Source of the DNA: an uncultured Lachnospiraceae bacterium
Lineage (GTDB): Bacteria > Bacillota > Clostridia > Lachnospirales > Lachnospiraceae
Length of the DNA stretch: 40,527 bases
Assembly (NCBI GenBank): GCA_910586755.1
Contig: CAJUJM010000071.1
Span: 1 to 40,527, forward strand
Direction: 5' to 3'
Both the position numbers and the translations under genes were made by a program. Below the pieces are notes generated by a model, which did not search any database, was not told where the DNA came from, and was given only the letters and a program-made list of their open reading frames with translations. Of this stretch, positions 30,606 through 39,147 are shown one piece after another (the stretch's first letter is position 1; every line of letters begins with the position of its first letter).

Positions 30606-31976
30606 TTATGCCTGGAAAAAGGCGGCAGTTAAAGTATTCAGGGCTTTTTGATCACCTTTATGCATCAGCTCTCTGGAAGAGTGCATAGCCAGGAGAGGAA
30701 TCCCTGCGTCTACTGCAGGCATATTTAAAAATGCGGAAGAAATGCTTCCCAGGGTGGAGCCGCCCCGCATATCAGAGCGGTTGGAAAACTTTCGGAAGGG
30801 AATCTCATTGGCCCGGCAAAGGCTCTCAATCACGCTGACGCAGGAGGCGTCAGTGGCATAGGCCTGACTGGCTGCCAGCTTTAAAACGACGCCGCTTCCT
30901 AAAGGAATCTGGTTTTTGATATCGCATTTTTCTGGGTGATTGGGATGAATGGCCTGAGCCACATCCAGGGACAGCAAAAATCCTCCTAACAGTCCGTCTA
31001 AAAATTGAGAACGGCTATAGCCCAGGCTTAAATACAGTTTTTCTAAAATCCGTTCTGTCAGATTGGAGGCGGCTCCCTGTTTGGTGCGGCTGCCGATTTC
31101 CTCATTGTCGTAGAGGGCGGCAACACGGATGATGGGGGAAGAGTTTTCCCCTTGCCTGCTGTCTTTCAAAGCGTGCTTCCTTGCTGGAGGGAGGCCGTCT
31201 TCCAAAAGCCCGCCGGGTTTATAGCTTGCGATAAGACCGGAAAGACAGGCTTCTACAGAGGTCAGATTGTCCAGGCGGGGAGAAGAGTACAGTTCCTCCT
31301 GAAGCCCCAAAAGACACCCTTCCTCCCAGGGGTAGAGAGAAATCTCATAGTCCAGTATGGCTTCCGGCTCTACAGAAAGCTGGCTGGCCAGAAAATCCAG
31401 AAAATAGCTGTTCTGGTTCAGGCGCTCTGTCAGCACTGCCGCCAGGGGAAGCATATCCACCTGAGGATTTAATTCCACCCCTTTGTTTACGTCCCGATTC
31501 ATGTGAATGGCCAGATTTGGAATGGTAAACAGAGGCTTTGTGCAGGAAAGAAAACGGATGTCAGGACAAAACGGATCTTCAGAAGCCACACATACCTTTC
31601 CGGCCGCAGACAAAGGACGATCCAGCCAGGTGGACAGGATGGGAGAACCATAGACCTCTGCATTTAGCTTTCCATAGCCGTGGCCCGATACCTCGGGGGA
31701 TGGTTTTAGCTTGAGACAGGGCCAGTCTGTGTGGGCGGCCGCCATACGGACAACAGGGGCGGCTTGCACGGCAGTGCTGTTCTCTATTGTAAAGGCCAGA
31801 AGGGTGGAATCATAGGCGGGGACAAAATAAGCTCCGCCGGGTTTTACATTCCAGGGCTTTGAGAGCTCAAGGCGCTTAAAGCCCGCCTTAGAAAGTCTCC
31901 GGCATGCCTCTTCAATACAGTGATAGGGGGATACAGAGGCGTCTATCAGGGATTTTAAAGAATCAATTTCAGTCAT
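30606..31976 (-). CDS. M18-family aminopeptidase
   Basis: The 456-residue protein is an aspartyl-aminopeptidase-type M18 metallopeptidase: AAHTDWPCLKLKPSP (first His/Asp metal ligands), SSPRLDNLTSVEACLSGL, the Glu-Glu site ALYDNEEIGSRTKQGA, and the terminal MHSSRELM His ligand. It is cytosolic and cleaves N-terminal acidic residues or recycles peptides. In most relatives the first motif reads HTDSP, so Trp in place of Ser is a small deviation. The ATG is 12 bases behind AGGAGG, a long spacing. It is a single-gene unit on the opposite strand from its neighbours. Confidence 0.92.
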   Translation of the reverse strand: MTEIDSLKSLIDASVSPYHCIEEACRRLSKAGFKRLELSKPWNVKPGGAYFVPAYDSTLLAFTIENSTAVQAAPVVRMAAAHTDWPCLKLKPSPEVSGHGYGKLNAEVYGSPILSTWLDRPLSAAGKVCVASEDPFCPDIRFLSCTKPLFTIPNLAIHMNRDVNKGVELNPQVDMLPLAAVLTERLNQNSYFLDFLASQLSVEPEAILDYEISLYPWEEGCLLGLQEELYSSPRLDNLTSVEACLSGLIASYKPGGLLEDGLPPARKHALKDSRQGENSSPIIRVAALYDNEEIGSRTKQGAASNLTERILEKLYLSLGYSRSQFLDGLLGGFLLSLDVAQAIHPNHPEKCDIKNQIPLGSGVVLKLAASQAYATDASCVSVIESLCRANEIPFRKFSNRSDMRGGSTLGSISSAFLNMPAVDAGIPLLAMHSSRELMHKGDQKALNTLTAAFFQA

Positions 31977-32141
31977 TTTTCAACAATTCCTCCTGTTATT
32001 TCTGCGGGCAAATACCTTGCCAAGTGTTCCCATTATACCATGGTTGGCCGGGGATGGAAAGAGGTCTGACGTTGACAGCAGGACTGGACCGGTGTATCAT
32101 GAGGAAGACGGCTTAAAAGCCGGGGAGAGACGGAGGTTTTT

Positions 32142-32639
32142 ATGGTAGCACTGAAGATAGAAGATATTAAGACTTGTACGGCAAAGCTTTTTTTGGGAGG
32201 AGAATTTGACTTATTTTTAGTAAGAGAGGTCAACATTGTCACCTTTAACCGCTTTACCATAGACGGACATGTCCGGCGGGGCTATTATACAGAGGAAGAG
32301 ATTGAGGAAGGCGGGATTGAAAGCCTTTCCACCTGGAAGGTTCTGCGGCCCTTTTGCTTTTCCCTGATAAAAGGGAAGAAGCTTCCCGGAAGCTTTTCCA
32401 TTACCCTGCAGCTGCCTGTTAAGGAAGTAGAAGCTTTTTTAGAGGACAGCGGGCTTCATACGGCATTGGAGACCATACAGGGACTGTGTATGAATATACG
32501 CTATGAGGAAGGGAACATGACAGTGGTTACTGCTGCATCTCTGTCATTTTTTACCATGGATAAAACTATCGATACGGAGTGGGAGCTCTATGTTCAAAAA
32601 TTTCTAAAAAGAAGCGGCATTGCCTTTACCAGGGAGTAA
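32142..32639 (+). CDS. DUF5721-family protein
   Basis: The 165-residue protein begins MVALKIEDIKTCTAKLFLGGEFDLFLVRE and contains TFNRFTIDGHVRRGYYTEEE and LRPFCFSLIKGKKLPGSF. This is the pattern of a conserved protein of Lachnospiraceae known only as DUF5721. No catalytic motif or membrane segment is visible. Its constant place near core genes suggests a housekeeping role. ACGGAGG lies just upstream of the ATG, and the thymidine kinase gene follows 50 bases later. Confidence 0.75.
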   Translation: MVALKIEDIKTCTAKLFLGGEFDLFLVREVNIVTFNRFTIDGHVRRGYYTEEEIEEGGIESLSTWKVLRPFCFSLIKGKKLPGSFSITLQLPVKEVEAFLEDSGLHTALETIQGLCMNIRYEEGNMTVVTAASLSFFTMDKTIDTEWELYVQKFLKRSGIAFTRE

Positions 32640-32689
32640 TGGGGCTTTCCGCTCCGCTTTTACAATATAAAAAATCAGGAGGTTTTATA

Positions 32690-33268
32690 ATGGCAAAACT
32701 GCATTTCCGGTACGGGGCAATGGGAAGCTCAAAGACCGCCAATGCCTTGATGGTAGAATATAATTACAGGGAGAGAGGCAAAAAAGCCTTGCTTGTAAAA
32801 CCGGTAATCGATTCACGGGACGGAGACAGGACCATCCGCTCCCGAAGCGGCCTTGAAAAGGAAGGGATTTATCTGGAGGAACTGGTAGAAAAAAGCGATA
32901 ATGAGGTAAAGGAATACGACTGCATTATTGTGGATGAGGCCCAGTTTGCCACCAAATCTCAGGTGGAATTTTTGGTGCACATTGTCGATGATCTGGACAT
33001 TCCGGTTATCTGTTACGGACTTCGCACGGATTTCAGGGAAGAACTTTTTGAGGGAAGTATGTGGCTGATGGCCTGGGCAGACGTCATTGATGAGGTGAAG
33101 ACAGTCTGCTGGTGCGGCCGCTCTGCAAGCTGCAACGCCCGGTTCGGGGAGGACGGCAAAATCGTCCGCACCGGAGCTCAGGTGGTGCTGGGAAGCAATG
33201 ACAAATATGCGGCTCTCTGCAGAAAGCATTATCACCAGGGAAATTTCGGGCCAGATATGGATAAATAA
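32690..33268 (+). CDS. tdk: Thymidine kinase (type II)
   Basis: The 192-residue enzyme has the P-loop FRYGAMGSSKTANAL, the DEAQF motif (IIVDEAQFATKSQV), ICYGLRTDFREELFEGS and a zinc-binding lasso (VCWCGRSASCNARF and the late CRKH). It phosphorylates thymidine to dTMP in the salvage pathway. ATG 32690 has AGGAGG seven bases upstream; the longer frame overlaps the DUF5721 gene and lacks a ribosome site. A terminator follows at once. Confidence 0.95.
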   Translation: MAKLHFRYGAMGSSKTANALMVEYNYRERGKKALLVKPVIDSRDGDRTIRSRSGLEKEGIYLEELVEKSDNEVKEYDCIIVDEAQFATKSQVEFLVHIVDDLDIPVICYGLRTDFREELFEGSMWLMAWADVIDEVKTVCWCGRSASCNARFGEDGKIVRTGAQVVLGSNDKYAALCRKHYHQGNFGPDMDK

Positions 33269-33273
33269 GGAAA

Positions 33274-33318
33274 GACCGGCGCAGAAAGAGAAAATTCTCC
33301 GGATTGCGCCGGCCTTTT
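33274..33318 (+). terminator. Intrinsic terminator after tdk
   Basis: CCGGCGCA (33276-33283) pairs with TGCGCCGG (33305-33312), and the loop contains a second stem GAGAA/TTCTC. TTTT ends at 33318. Confidence 0.75.
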
Positions 33319-33383
33319 CATTAAAGAGTATCCAAAAAACACGCCAGTCAGGCGCTTTGCCAAATTTCGGCATAGGGAGAGAA

Positions 33384-34145
33384 ATGTTGGAGAAAATATT
33401 GATTGTGGAAGATGATCCCAGAACAAGACGAACCATAGAAAAATTTTGCCGCGAAGTCAAAGCAGCAAAACAGGCAGAATTCTGCCACGCAGAAAACGGA
33501 CAGGAAGCCTGGGAGATTTTGATGGATAGTATTGAGAAAAAACTGCCCTTTGACTTGATGTTTTTAGATATGGAGATGCCGGGAATGGGGGGCAGAGAGC
33601 TGCTTAACATGTTAGTAAAGCAGGGGGTTCGGCTTGATGTTGTTGTGATCAGCGGATATGACGGCTTCGAGTATACGAGAAAAGCAATTCAATACGGGAC
33701 AGTAGACTACCTGTTAAAGCCGGTAAACCGGAAGCTGGTTCATGAAATTTTGGAAACTTTGTCCCAACAGGGCGGCGAAGAAAAGGCCAGATTTTATAGG
33801 AAAACAGTTTGTGCTTGGGATTCCCATGGGCCAGGAGAAGTTATGGAAAGTATTCGGGCTTATATGGAAGAACATTACGAGGAACCGGTTACGCTGGCAG
33901 ATCTGGCCGAAAGATTTCACTACAGCCGGGAATATATTTCCAGGGAATTTAAGAAACAATACGGGGTAGGGGTTATCCGTTTTCTCAATGATCTACGGCT
34001 GGAACGGGCCAGAATCCTTCTGGAGCAGGGAGTTAGCGTAAAAAAAGCTTGTGAAGAAGCCGGATTTGCCGATGACAGCTATTTTGCCCGGCTGTTTCGG
34101 GAAAAATACGGGGCGCCCCCCAAGAAGTATCAAGGTCAATTTTGA
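33384..34145 (+). CDS. YesN-type response regulator with AraC DNA-binding domain
   Basis: The 253-residue protein has a receiver domain (Asp10-Asp11 pocket, phosphoacceptor Asp62 in LMFLDMEMPGMGG, switch Lys in DYLLKPVNRK). It is joined to an AraC-type helix-turn-helix pair ending in ACEEAGFADDSYFARLFREKYGAPPKKYQGQF. It should be phosphorylated by the YesM-type kinase at 37357 and activate the importer genes just downstream. ATG 33384 is chosen for AGGGAGA upstream; the longer frame runs back into the tdk terminator. A palindrome overlaps its stop codon. Confidence 0.9.
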   Translation: MLEKILIVEDDPRTRRTIEKFCREVKAAKQAEFCHAENGQEAWEILMDSIEKKLPFDLMFLDMEMPGMGGRELLNMLVKQGVRLDVVVISGYDGFEYTRKAIQYGTVDYLLKPVNRKLVHEILETLSQQGGEEKARFYRKTVCAWDSHGPGEVMESIRAYMEEHYEEPVTLADLAERFHYSREYISREFKKQYGVGVIRFLNDLRLERARILLEQGVSVKKACEEAGFADDSYFARLFREKYGAPPKKYQGQF

Positions 34146-34147
34146 CC
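34134..34147. promoter_or_regulatory. Palindrome at the end of the regulator gene
   Basis: GGTCAATTTTGACC is a perfect palindrome overlapping the stop codon of the response regulator, and a third GTCAA lies at 34157-34161. It sits about 85 bases before the binding-protein start and may be an operator for the importer promoter. Confidence 0.35.
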
Positions 34148-34231
34148 TGTTTTCCCGTCAAATCTGTTCTAAAAAATTTTTAATAGAAATGTTAGGATCA
34201 TGACATCAAGAGAAAACGGAGGGGATTATTT

Positions 34232-35599
34232 ATGAGACACAAGACACGATTAGCCGCACTTTTCTTAGTTGGAATCATGATCCTTGGAGGATGCTCTCAG
34301 GGCGGCCGGAAGACAGAAAACACCGGGCTGGAGACTGGAGAAAGTAGAAAGGACGGACAGGCTGCGGAATCAGAAGGAGATGCAGGGGCAGGCAGCCAAT
34401 CCGGAAACGCAGGCGAGAAAACAGTTATCCGATTTGAGAACCACGGAGCGAATAAACATGAACTTTTTGCCGAGGCGGTGCAGATTTTTAACGAGTCTCA
34501 GGATCAGGTGTATGTAGATTTTCAGACCAATACTCAGGATTGGGAGGCATCCCTGTGGGCGGCCCTGGCAGTAGATGATGCCCCGGATATCATTACCCAT
34601 ATTGCCCAGGCAAGAATTCCCCAGTATGCAGAAGCCGGGCATCTGATGGACTTAAACTCTATGGACTGCGCCGCTTTTATTGATGACGGAGCCAAAGAAC
34701 CGGTATCCTATAAAGGCGGTTTATATGCCATTCCGGTACAGACCGAGATCTACGGCGTATTTTACAACAAAGATCTTTTTGAAAAAGCAGGAATTACAGA
34801 AGTTCCGCGGACGCTGAGCCAGTTGGAGGAAGTGGTGGAAGCTTTAAAGCCCCTTGAGGCAGAGGGGACCTATCCCTTTTCCGCTCAGTACCGGGATTCC
34901 GGGCAGCTGAGTTTTTACATGACCTACGGCGGGGCGGCATCCCTTTATAAATCAGTGGGTGAGCAGGGACAGACTTTGGAAGGAGTGACACAAGGGACAT
35001 ATACCTTTGAAAACGACAGGGTGAAAAATATTTTCCGCCTATATCATATCGTTGGGGAAAACTGTCAGCCTAAACCGGAAGACACAGACTATACCACTCA
35101 TAATACATTGTTTGCTGCAGGAGAATCCGCCATGCTGATTATGGGAAACTGGACGATTGCCCAGCTAAGGGAATTGAACCCGGAAATGAACATTGGCATG
35201 TTTGCCCTTCCGGTTTCGGAAGATCCGGAGGACGCGGTGTTTGCGGAGGATTACAATCTGGTTATCAATGTAAATGCTCATACAAAGAATAAAGAGGCAG
35301 TAGATGAATTCTTAAGCTTTTTCTGCGACTACCAGCAGCCTACCAGGGAATTTTTCATTAAAAATGCGCTTCCCAGCGGACTTAAAGATTTTGAACAGGT
35401 GGTGACCTATGATGATGCTTTAAAAGCGCCTCTGGAAGCAGAAATCACATCCGAATACTTTACCCGGATTCTTCCAAACGGATTTGATCCCGGAAAAAGT
35501 ATTCAGGAATATATGCTGGATCCCGATATGACCATTGACGAAGCCGCCGCCCTTTTGCAGAAGAACTATATGACCCATATAGAAAATATGAAGAAATAA
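34232..35599 (+). CDS. ABC sugar-binding lipoprotein
   Basis: The 455-residue protein has a lipoprotein signal (LAALFLVGIMILGGC, lipid-anchored Cys21), a Gly/Ser/Glu-rich linker and a family 1 solute-binding domain (TVIRFENHGANKHELFAEAVQIFNE; PVQTEIYGVFYNKDLFEKAGI; LFAAGESAMLIMGNWTI). It captures an oligosaccharide outside the membrane for the CUT1 permeases that follow. ACGGAGG lies before the ATG. No good promoter was found, consistent with activation by the upstream response regulator. Confidence 0.92.
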   Translation: MRHKTRLAALFLVGIMILGGCSQGGRKTENTGLETGESRKDGQAAESEGDAGAGSQSGNAGEKTVIRFENHGANKHELFAEAVQIFNESQDQVYVDFQTNTQDWEASLWAALAVDDAPDIITHIAQARIPQYAEAGHLMDLNSMDCAAFIDDGAKEPVSYKGGLYAIPVQTEIYGVFYNKDLFEKAGITEVPRTLSQLEEVVEALKPLEAEGTYPFSAQYRDSGQLSFYMTYGGAASLYKSVGEQGQTLEGVTQGTYTFENDRVKNIFRLYHIVGENCQPKPEDTDYTTHNTLFAAGESAMLIMGNWTIAQLRELNPEMNIGMFALPVSEDPEDAVFAEDYNLVINVNAHTKNKEAVDEFLSFFCDYQQPTREFFIKNALPSGLKDFEQVVTYDDALKAPLEAEITSEYFTRILPNGFDPGKSIQEYMLDPDMTIDEAAALLQKNYMTHIENMKK

Positions 35600-35619
35600 G
35601 GCGGAGAGGCGGAAATCAG

Positions 35620-36498
35620 ATGTTGAATTCAGACAATAAAAGATGGAACCTTTTTCTCTTTTCAGCCCCCTTTTTGATTCTGTATTTCCTGTATTTCCTG
35701 ACGCCTATGGTTATGGGACTGTGGTATTCTTTTACAGACTGGAACGGGATGGACACAAACTATGCGGTGGTAGGACTGGATAACTTTCTGCGATGCTTGA
35801 GAGATGAAAGGTTTTTCCAATCCTTTGGTTTCACTTTTCGGTATGCTTTTTTGTATACAGTGACAGTAAACTGCGTAAGCCTGGGACTTGCGGCGGGCCT
35901 TTCAAAAGACAACAGAAGGAACCGGCTTCTAAGAGGCGTCTTTTTTGCCCCCAATGTGCTGAACCTGGCTACTATTGGCTTTATGTGGCAGTTTATTCTA
36001 GGAACATTAAATATTGGTTTATATAAAAAGACCGGGTGGGGCATTTTTGGGATAAGCTGGCTCAACGATAAAAACGTGGTTCTGTATACGGTAACCTTAG
36101 TGCGGATTTGGGTATCCGCCGGGTACAATATGATTATCTACATAGCCGGAATCCAGGGAATAGACAGCGCAGTGCGGGAAGCGGCGGTAATGGACGGAGC
36201 CTGGGGAATGTCTCTGTTCCGCTATGTGACGCTGCCTTTGATTATGCCGGCTCTGACATCAGGAATTTTCCTGTCCCTGATTAACAGCCTGAAAATTTTC
36301 CCACTCCTTATGACGCTGACTCAGGGAGGTCCGGGATATTATTCGGAAAGCGTATCTTTGAATATTTACCGGGAAGCCTTTGAGACCTACCGGTTTGGCT
36401 ATGCCAGCGCCAAAGCTGTCCTCTTTACCCTGGTGATCCTGGCCATCACAGGTATTCAGCTGGGACTTTTTAAGAAAAAGGAGGATGCTGCCCTATGA
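35620..36498 (+). CDS. ABC sugar transporter permease (MalF/LplB type)
   Basis: The 292-residue permease opens with LFLFSAPFLILYFLYFLTPMVMGLWYSFTDW and carries the EAA loop SAVREAAVMDGAWGMSLFRYVTLPLIMP at about residues 187-214. It forms the channel with the next gene. It starts 20 bases after the binding protein, and its stop overlaps the second permease in ATGA. Confidence 0.92.
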   Translation: MLNSDNKRWNLFLFSAPFLILYFLYFLTPMVMGLWYSFTDWNGMDTNYAVVGLDNFLRCLRDERFFQSFGFTFRYAFLYTVTVNCVSLGLAAGLSKDNRRNRLLRGVFFAPNVLNLATIGFMWQFILGTLNIGLYKKTGWGIFGISWLNDKNVVLYTVTLVRIWVSAGYNMIIYIAGIQGIDSAVREAAVMDGAWGMSLFRYVTLPLIMPALTSGIFLSLINSLKIFPLLMTLTQGGPGYYSESVSLNIYREAFETYRFGYASAKAVLFTLVILAITGIQLGLFKKKEDAAL

Positions 36499-37316
36499 GA
36501 TGGAAAAAATGGATTGCGGATGCCTGCTGGGCAGGGGGAGCTCTGATTTTTATCAGCCCTCTGGCAATTGTGGTAATAAATTCCTTTAAAACCTTCCAGG
36601 AGATTTTGATGGAACCAGTCGGCTTTCCGAAGGTAATTCAGTGGAAAAATTATATAGAGGTTTATCAAATCACCAATCTTTTGGTAGTGCTCTTTAATAC
36701 TGTGATTATCATCCTGGCCTCTGTGGCCGGGGTGGTGGTTACATCATCTATGATAGGGTATATCCTGTCCAGAACCAGAGGAAAGCTTCCGGCAGCTATT
36801 TTGATGTTGATTTTGATCTCTATGATGGTTCCTTTCCAGATGATTATGATCCCTATGGTAAAGGTCACCCAGATCCTTGGTATGAGGGACAACGCCTTTG
36901 CACTGATTCCCGTTTATATGGGGATGTCCGGCGCTATGGCGGTACTGCTGTACCACGGATTTACCAAAGGAGTTCCTGTGGAGCTGGAAGAATCAGCCAG
37001 GATGGATGGCTGCTGCGGGATGAATTTATACTGGCGGATTGTATTTCCGCTTTTAAAGCCGGTGACCACCACGGTGATTGTATTGTATGCGCTTCAATTT
37101 TGGAATGATATTACTCTGCCCCTGGTGCTTTTAACCCACAAAGAAAATACGACAATTGCCTTATCTCAGCTTATTTTTTACCGGGAGCTGGTGTCCAGCC
37201 GGTGGAACTTGCTTTTAGCGGCAGGAGTTCTGTCATCAATCCCCATTTTGGCTTTTTATTTTGTTATGCAGAAAAAAATTATGGCCGGGGTCATGGAGGG
37301 AGCTGTAAAAGGCTGA
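36495..37316 (+). CDS. ABC sugar transporter permease (MalG/LplC type)
   Basis: The 273-residue protein is the second channel subunit. It has an N-terminal segment GGALIFISPLAIVVINSFKTFQEI, the EAA loop VELEESARMDGCCGMNLYWRIVFPLLKP near residues 161-187 and a C-terminal QKKIMAGVMEGAVKG. It overlaps the preceding stop by four bases (AAAGGAGG upstream). The ATPase subunit is not encoded here and is presumably the shared MsmK-type protein. Confidence 0.92.
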   Translation: MRWKKWIADACWAGGALIFISPLAIVVINSFKTFQEILMEPVGFPKVIQWKNYIEVYQITNLLVVLFNTVIIILASVAGVVVTSSMIGYILSRTRGKLPAAILMLILISMMVPFQMIMIPMVKVTQILGMRDNAFALIPVYMGMSGAMAVLLYHGFTKGVPVELEESARMDGCCGMNLYWRIVFPLLKPVTTTVIVLYALQFWNDITLPLVLLTHKENTTIALSQLIFYRELVSSRWNLLLAAGVLSSIPILAFYFVMQKKIMAGVMEGAVKG

Positions 37317-37356
37317 GACAGCTCCCTTAGCTGGAGGAAAAGGAGGAACCGTTTCC

Positions 37357-39147
37357 ATGGGAAGACAGAAGAAAACAAGAAAGACCATGTTTCAGATGGT
37401 AATGGTGGATTTTGCCGGGGTATTTTTGGCTCTGGTGCTGATTCTTACCACTATTTTTCTCACCTTTTCCTTCCGGCGGACTCAAAAAGACTATCTGCAG
37501 TATAACCAGATGCTGTTAAAAAGTATTGAAAGCCGTTTAGACAGCTATTTTTCCAGTCTGGAGGATTCCTCCCGGTCTATCTTGGCCAATGAAACTCTCT
37601 GGGAAGTAGTGACAGGGTTCCGGGATGAGAGCAGAAGGGATTTGGAAGAACAACTCAGGATTGCCTGCAGCAATATGTATTATTATTCCTACCATATTCA
37701 GAGCATCCGGCTGTATTTACCAAAGACAAAAAGTCTGTACTCTATGAACCGGGATGTATTAATCAATGACAGGCCTTTTGTCAGGCCTTATGAGACGTTA
37801 ATGCCGGAGGAAAAAAGATGGATTGAAGCTGCCTCCGGAGAATCCGGAAGCTATCAGTATGCTATGGATCAGGAGGGTGATCTAATGGTGTCCATAGCCC
37901 TTTCGGCGCCTTTTGAGAAAAAGACAGCGTTTGCTTTCCAGTACACGTTGGCGGGGAGCTTTTGGAAAGAGTTAATCCGGGATCTGAAGACAGAGGAAGA
38001 AGAGGTCCTCATATTGAATAAAAATTATGATTTTTACTACACATCCAGGAATAGTTATAAAAGCTACATCCCTCTGCTCAAAGAGAAAATAGAAAGAGAA
38101 CAGAAAGAGAAGGGATGGCTGAATATCCGCCTGGAAGAGAAGTGTCTGGTAGAATATACCAACTGGCAGGACTCGGATTGGATAGTAGCAAAAGTGATTC
38201 CGATGTCCAGGCTGTACTCTGCTTTTACTACGAATATCTCCATGTACGGCCTCTGCGGCCTTCTGGCAGTATTTTTTATGATTTGTGTGTCAGTAAGCAT
38301 ATCCAAAAAGATTTCCAGGCCGATTGAAAACCTGACTGCCGCTTTAGAAGCTGTGACACCGGAGCATTTTGAACTGGATGCTGTCTACGAAAAAGACAAC
38401 GAGATCGGCGCTCTTTATAACAAGTGCCACGAGAACATCCGGATGATCCAAAATCTAATTAAAAAAGAATATCAGCTGAATTTAAGCGAAAAGGAGGCTC
38501 GTTTAAAAATTCTCCAGCTTCAGCTCAATCCCCACTTTATCTACAATGTACTTCAGCTTTTGAGCAACATTGCGGTGGAATCGGACAACACGGAGATAGA
38601 AGAGATTACCGATGCCTTCGGCCTGCTGCTCCGGTATAACCTGGCAAATGAAAACCGGAAGGTGCGGGTGGCGGAGGAAGTGGAAGCCTTAAGACATTAT
38701 TTCTTTATTATCCAAAAAACATACGGAAAACGTCTGGAAGTATGGACACAGATAGAAGAAGATACAAAGGCTCTGGAAATGATTCCCTTTATTCTTCAGC
38801 CTATTGTAGAAAATGCTTTTAAACACGGCCTCTCCCGAAAAGTAGGACAGATAAAAATCCAGGTAAAGGTCTGGAAAGAAAGCGGAATGTTAATGCTTTC
38901 CGTCCGGGATAACGGAATCGGCATGGAAAAGGATGAGGTTGATAAAATTAACGGCTTTTCCATTTCGGAAAATGTCAGCGGGGATATTGCAGGGGGAAAA
39001 GGAATCCGCTTGATTCAGGAACGGATTGAGCTGGAATACGGAAAGCATTTTGGCGTTTGTGCAGAAAGCTGGTTCAACATGGGGACGGTTATTACAGTGT
39101 CCCTTCCCGCACAAGAAATTTCTCAAAAGGAGAATGACATAAAATGA
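37357..39147 (+). CDS. YesM-type sensor histidine kinase
   Basis: The 596-residue membrane kinase has two transmembrane segments (residues about 15-36 and 288-308) flanking an extracellular sensor of about 250 residues, then a HAMP linker (SKKISRPIENLTAALEAV). The His_kinase domain has the phosphorylated His393 in LQLNPHFIYNVLQLL, and an ATPase domain follows (FILQPIVENAFKHGL, VRDNGIGMEKDEVDKI). It probably senses a glycan or a loaded binding protein and signals to the YesN-type regulator at 33384. AGGAGG stands ten bases before the ATG. The stop overlaps the sulfatase start in ATGA, coupling sensor and enzyme. Confidence 0.93.
   Translation: MGRQKKTRKTMFQMVMVDFAGVFLALVLILTTIFLTFSFRRTQKDYLQYNQMLLKSIESRLDSYFSSLEDSSRSILANETLWEVVTGFRDESRRDLEEQLRIACSNMYYYSYHIQSIRLYLPKTKSLYSMNRDVLINDRPFVRPYETLMPEEKRWIEAASGESGSYQYAMDQEGDLMVSIALSAPFEKKTAFAFQYTLAGSFWKELIRDLKTEEEEVLILNKNYDFYYTSRNSYKSYIPLLKEKIEREQKEKGWLNIRLEEKCLVEYTNWQDSDWIVAKVIPMSRLYSAFTTNISMYGLCGLLAVFFMICVSVSISKKISRPIENLTAALEAVTPEHFELDAVYEKDNEIGALYNKCHENIRMIQNLIKKEYQLNLSEKEARLKILQLQLNPHFIYNVLQLLSNIAVESDNTEIEEITDAFGLLLRYNLANENRKVRVAEEVEALRHYFFIIQKTYGKRLEVWTQIEEDTKALEMIPFILQPIVENAFKHGLSRKVGQIKIQVKVWKESGMLMLSVRDNGIGMEKDEVDKINGFSISENVSGDIAGGKGIRLIQERIELEYGKHFGVCAESWFNMGTVITVSLPAQEISQKENDIK

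Noticed and set aside
33198..33383. Upstream extension of the response regulator
   Set aside because: It runs back through the tdk terminator; the receiver domain begins at 33384.
32813..33610. Long antisense frame (265 codons) across tdk and the response regulator
   Set aside because: It is a shadow of two clearly recognised genes, has no ribosome site and no protein-like motifs.
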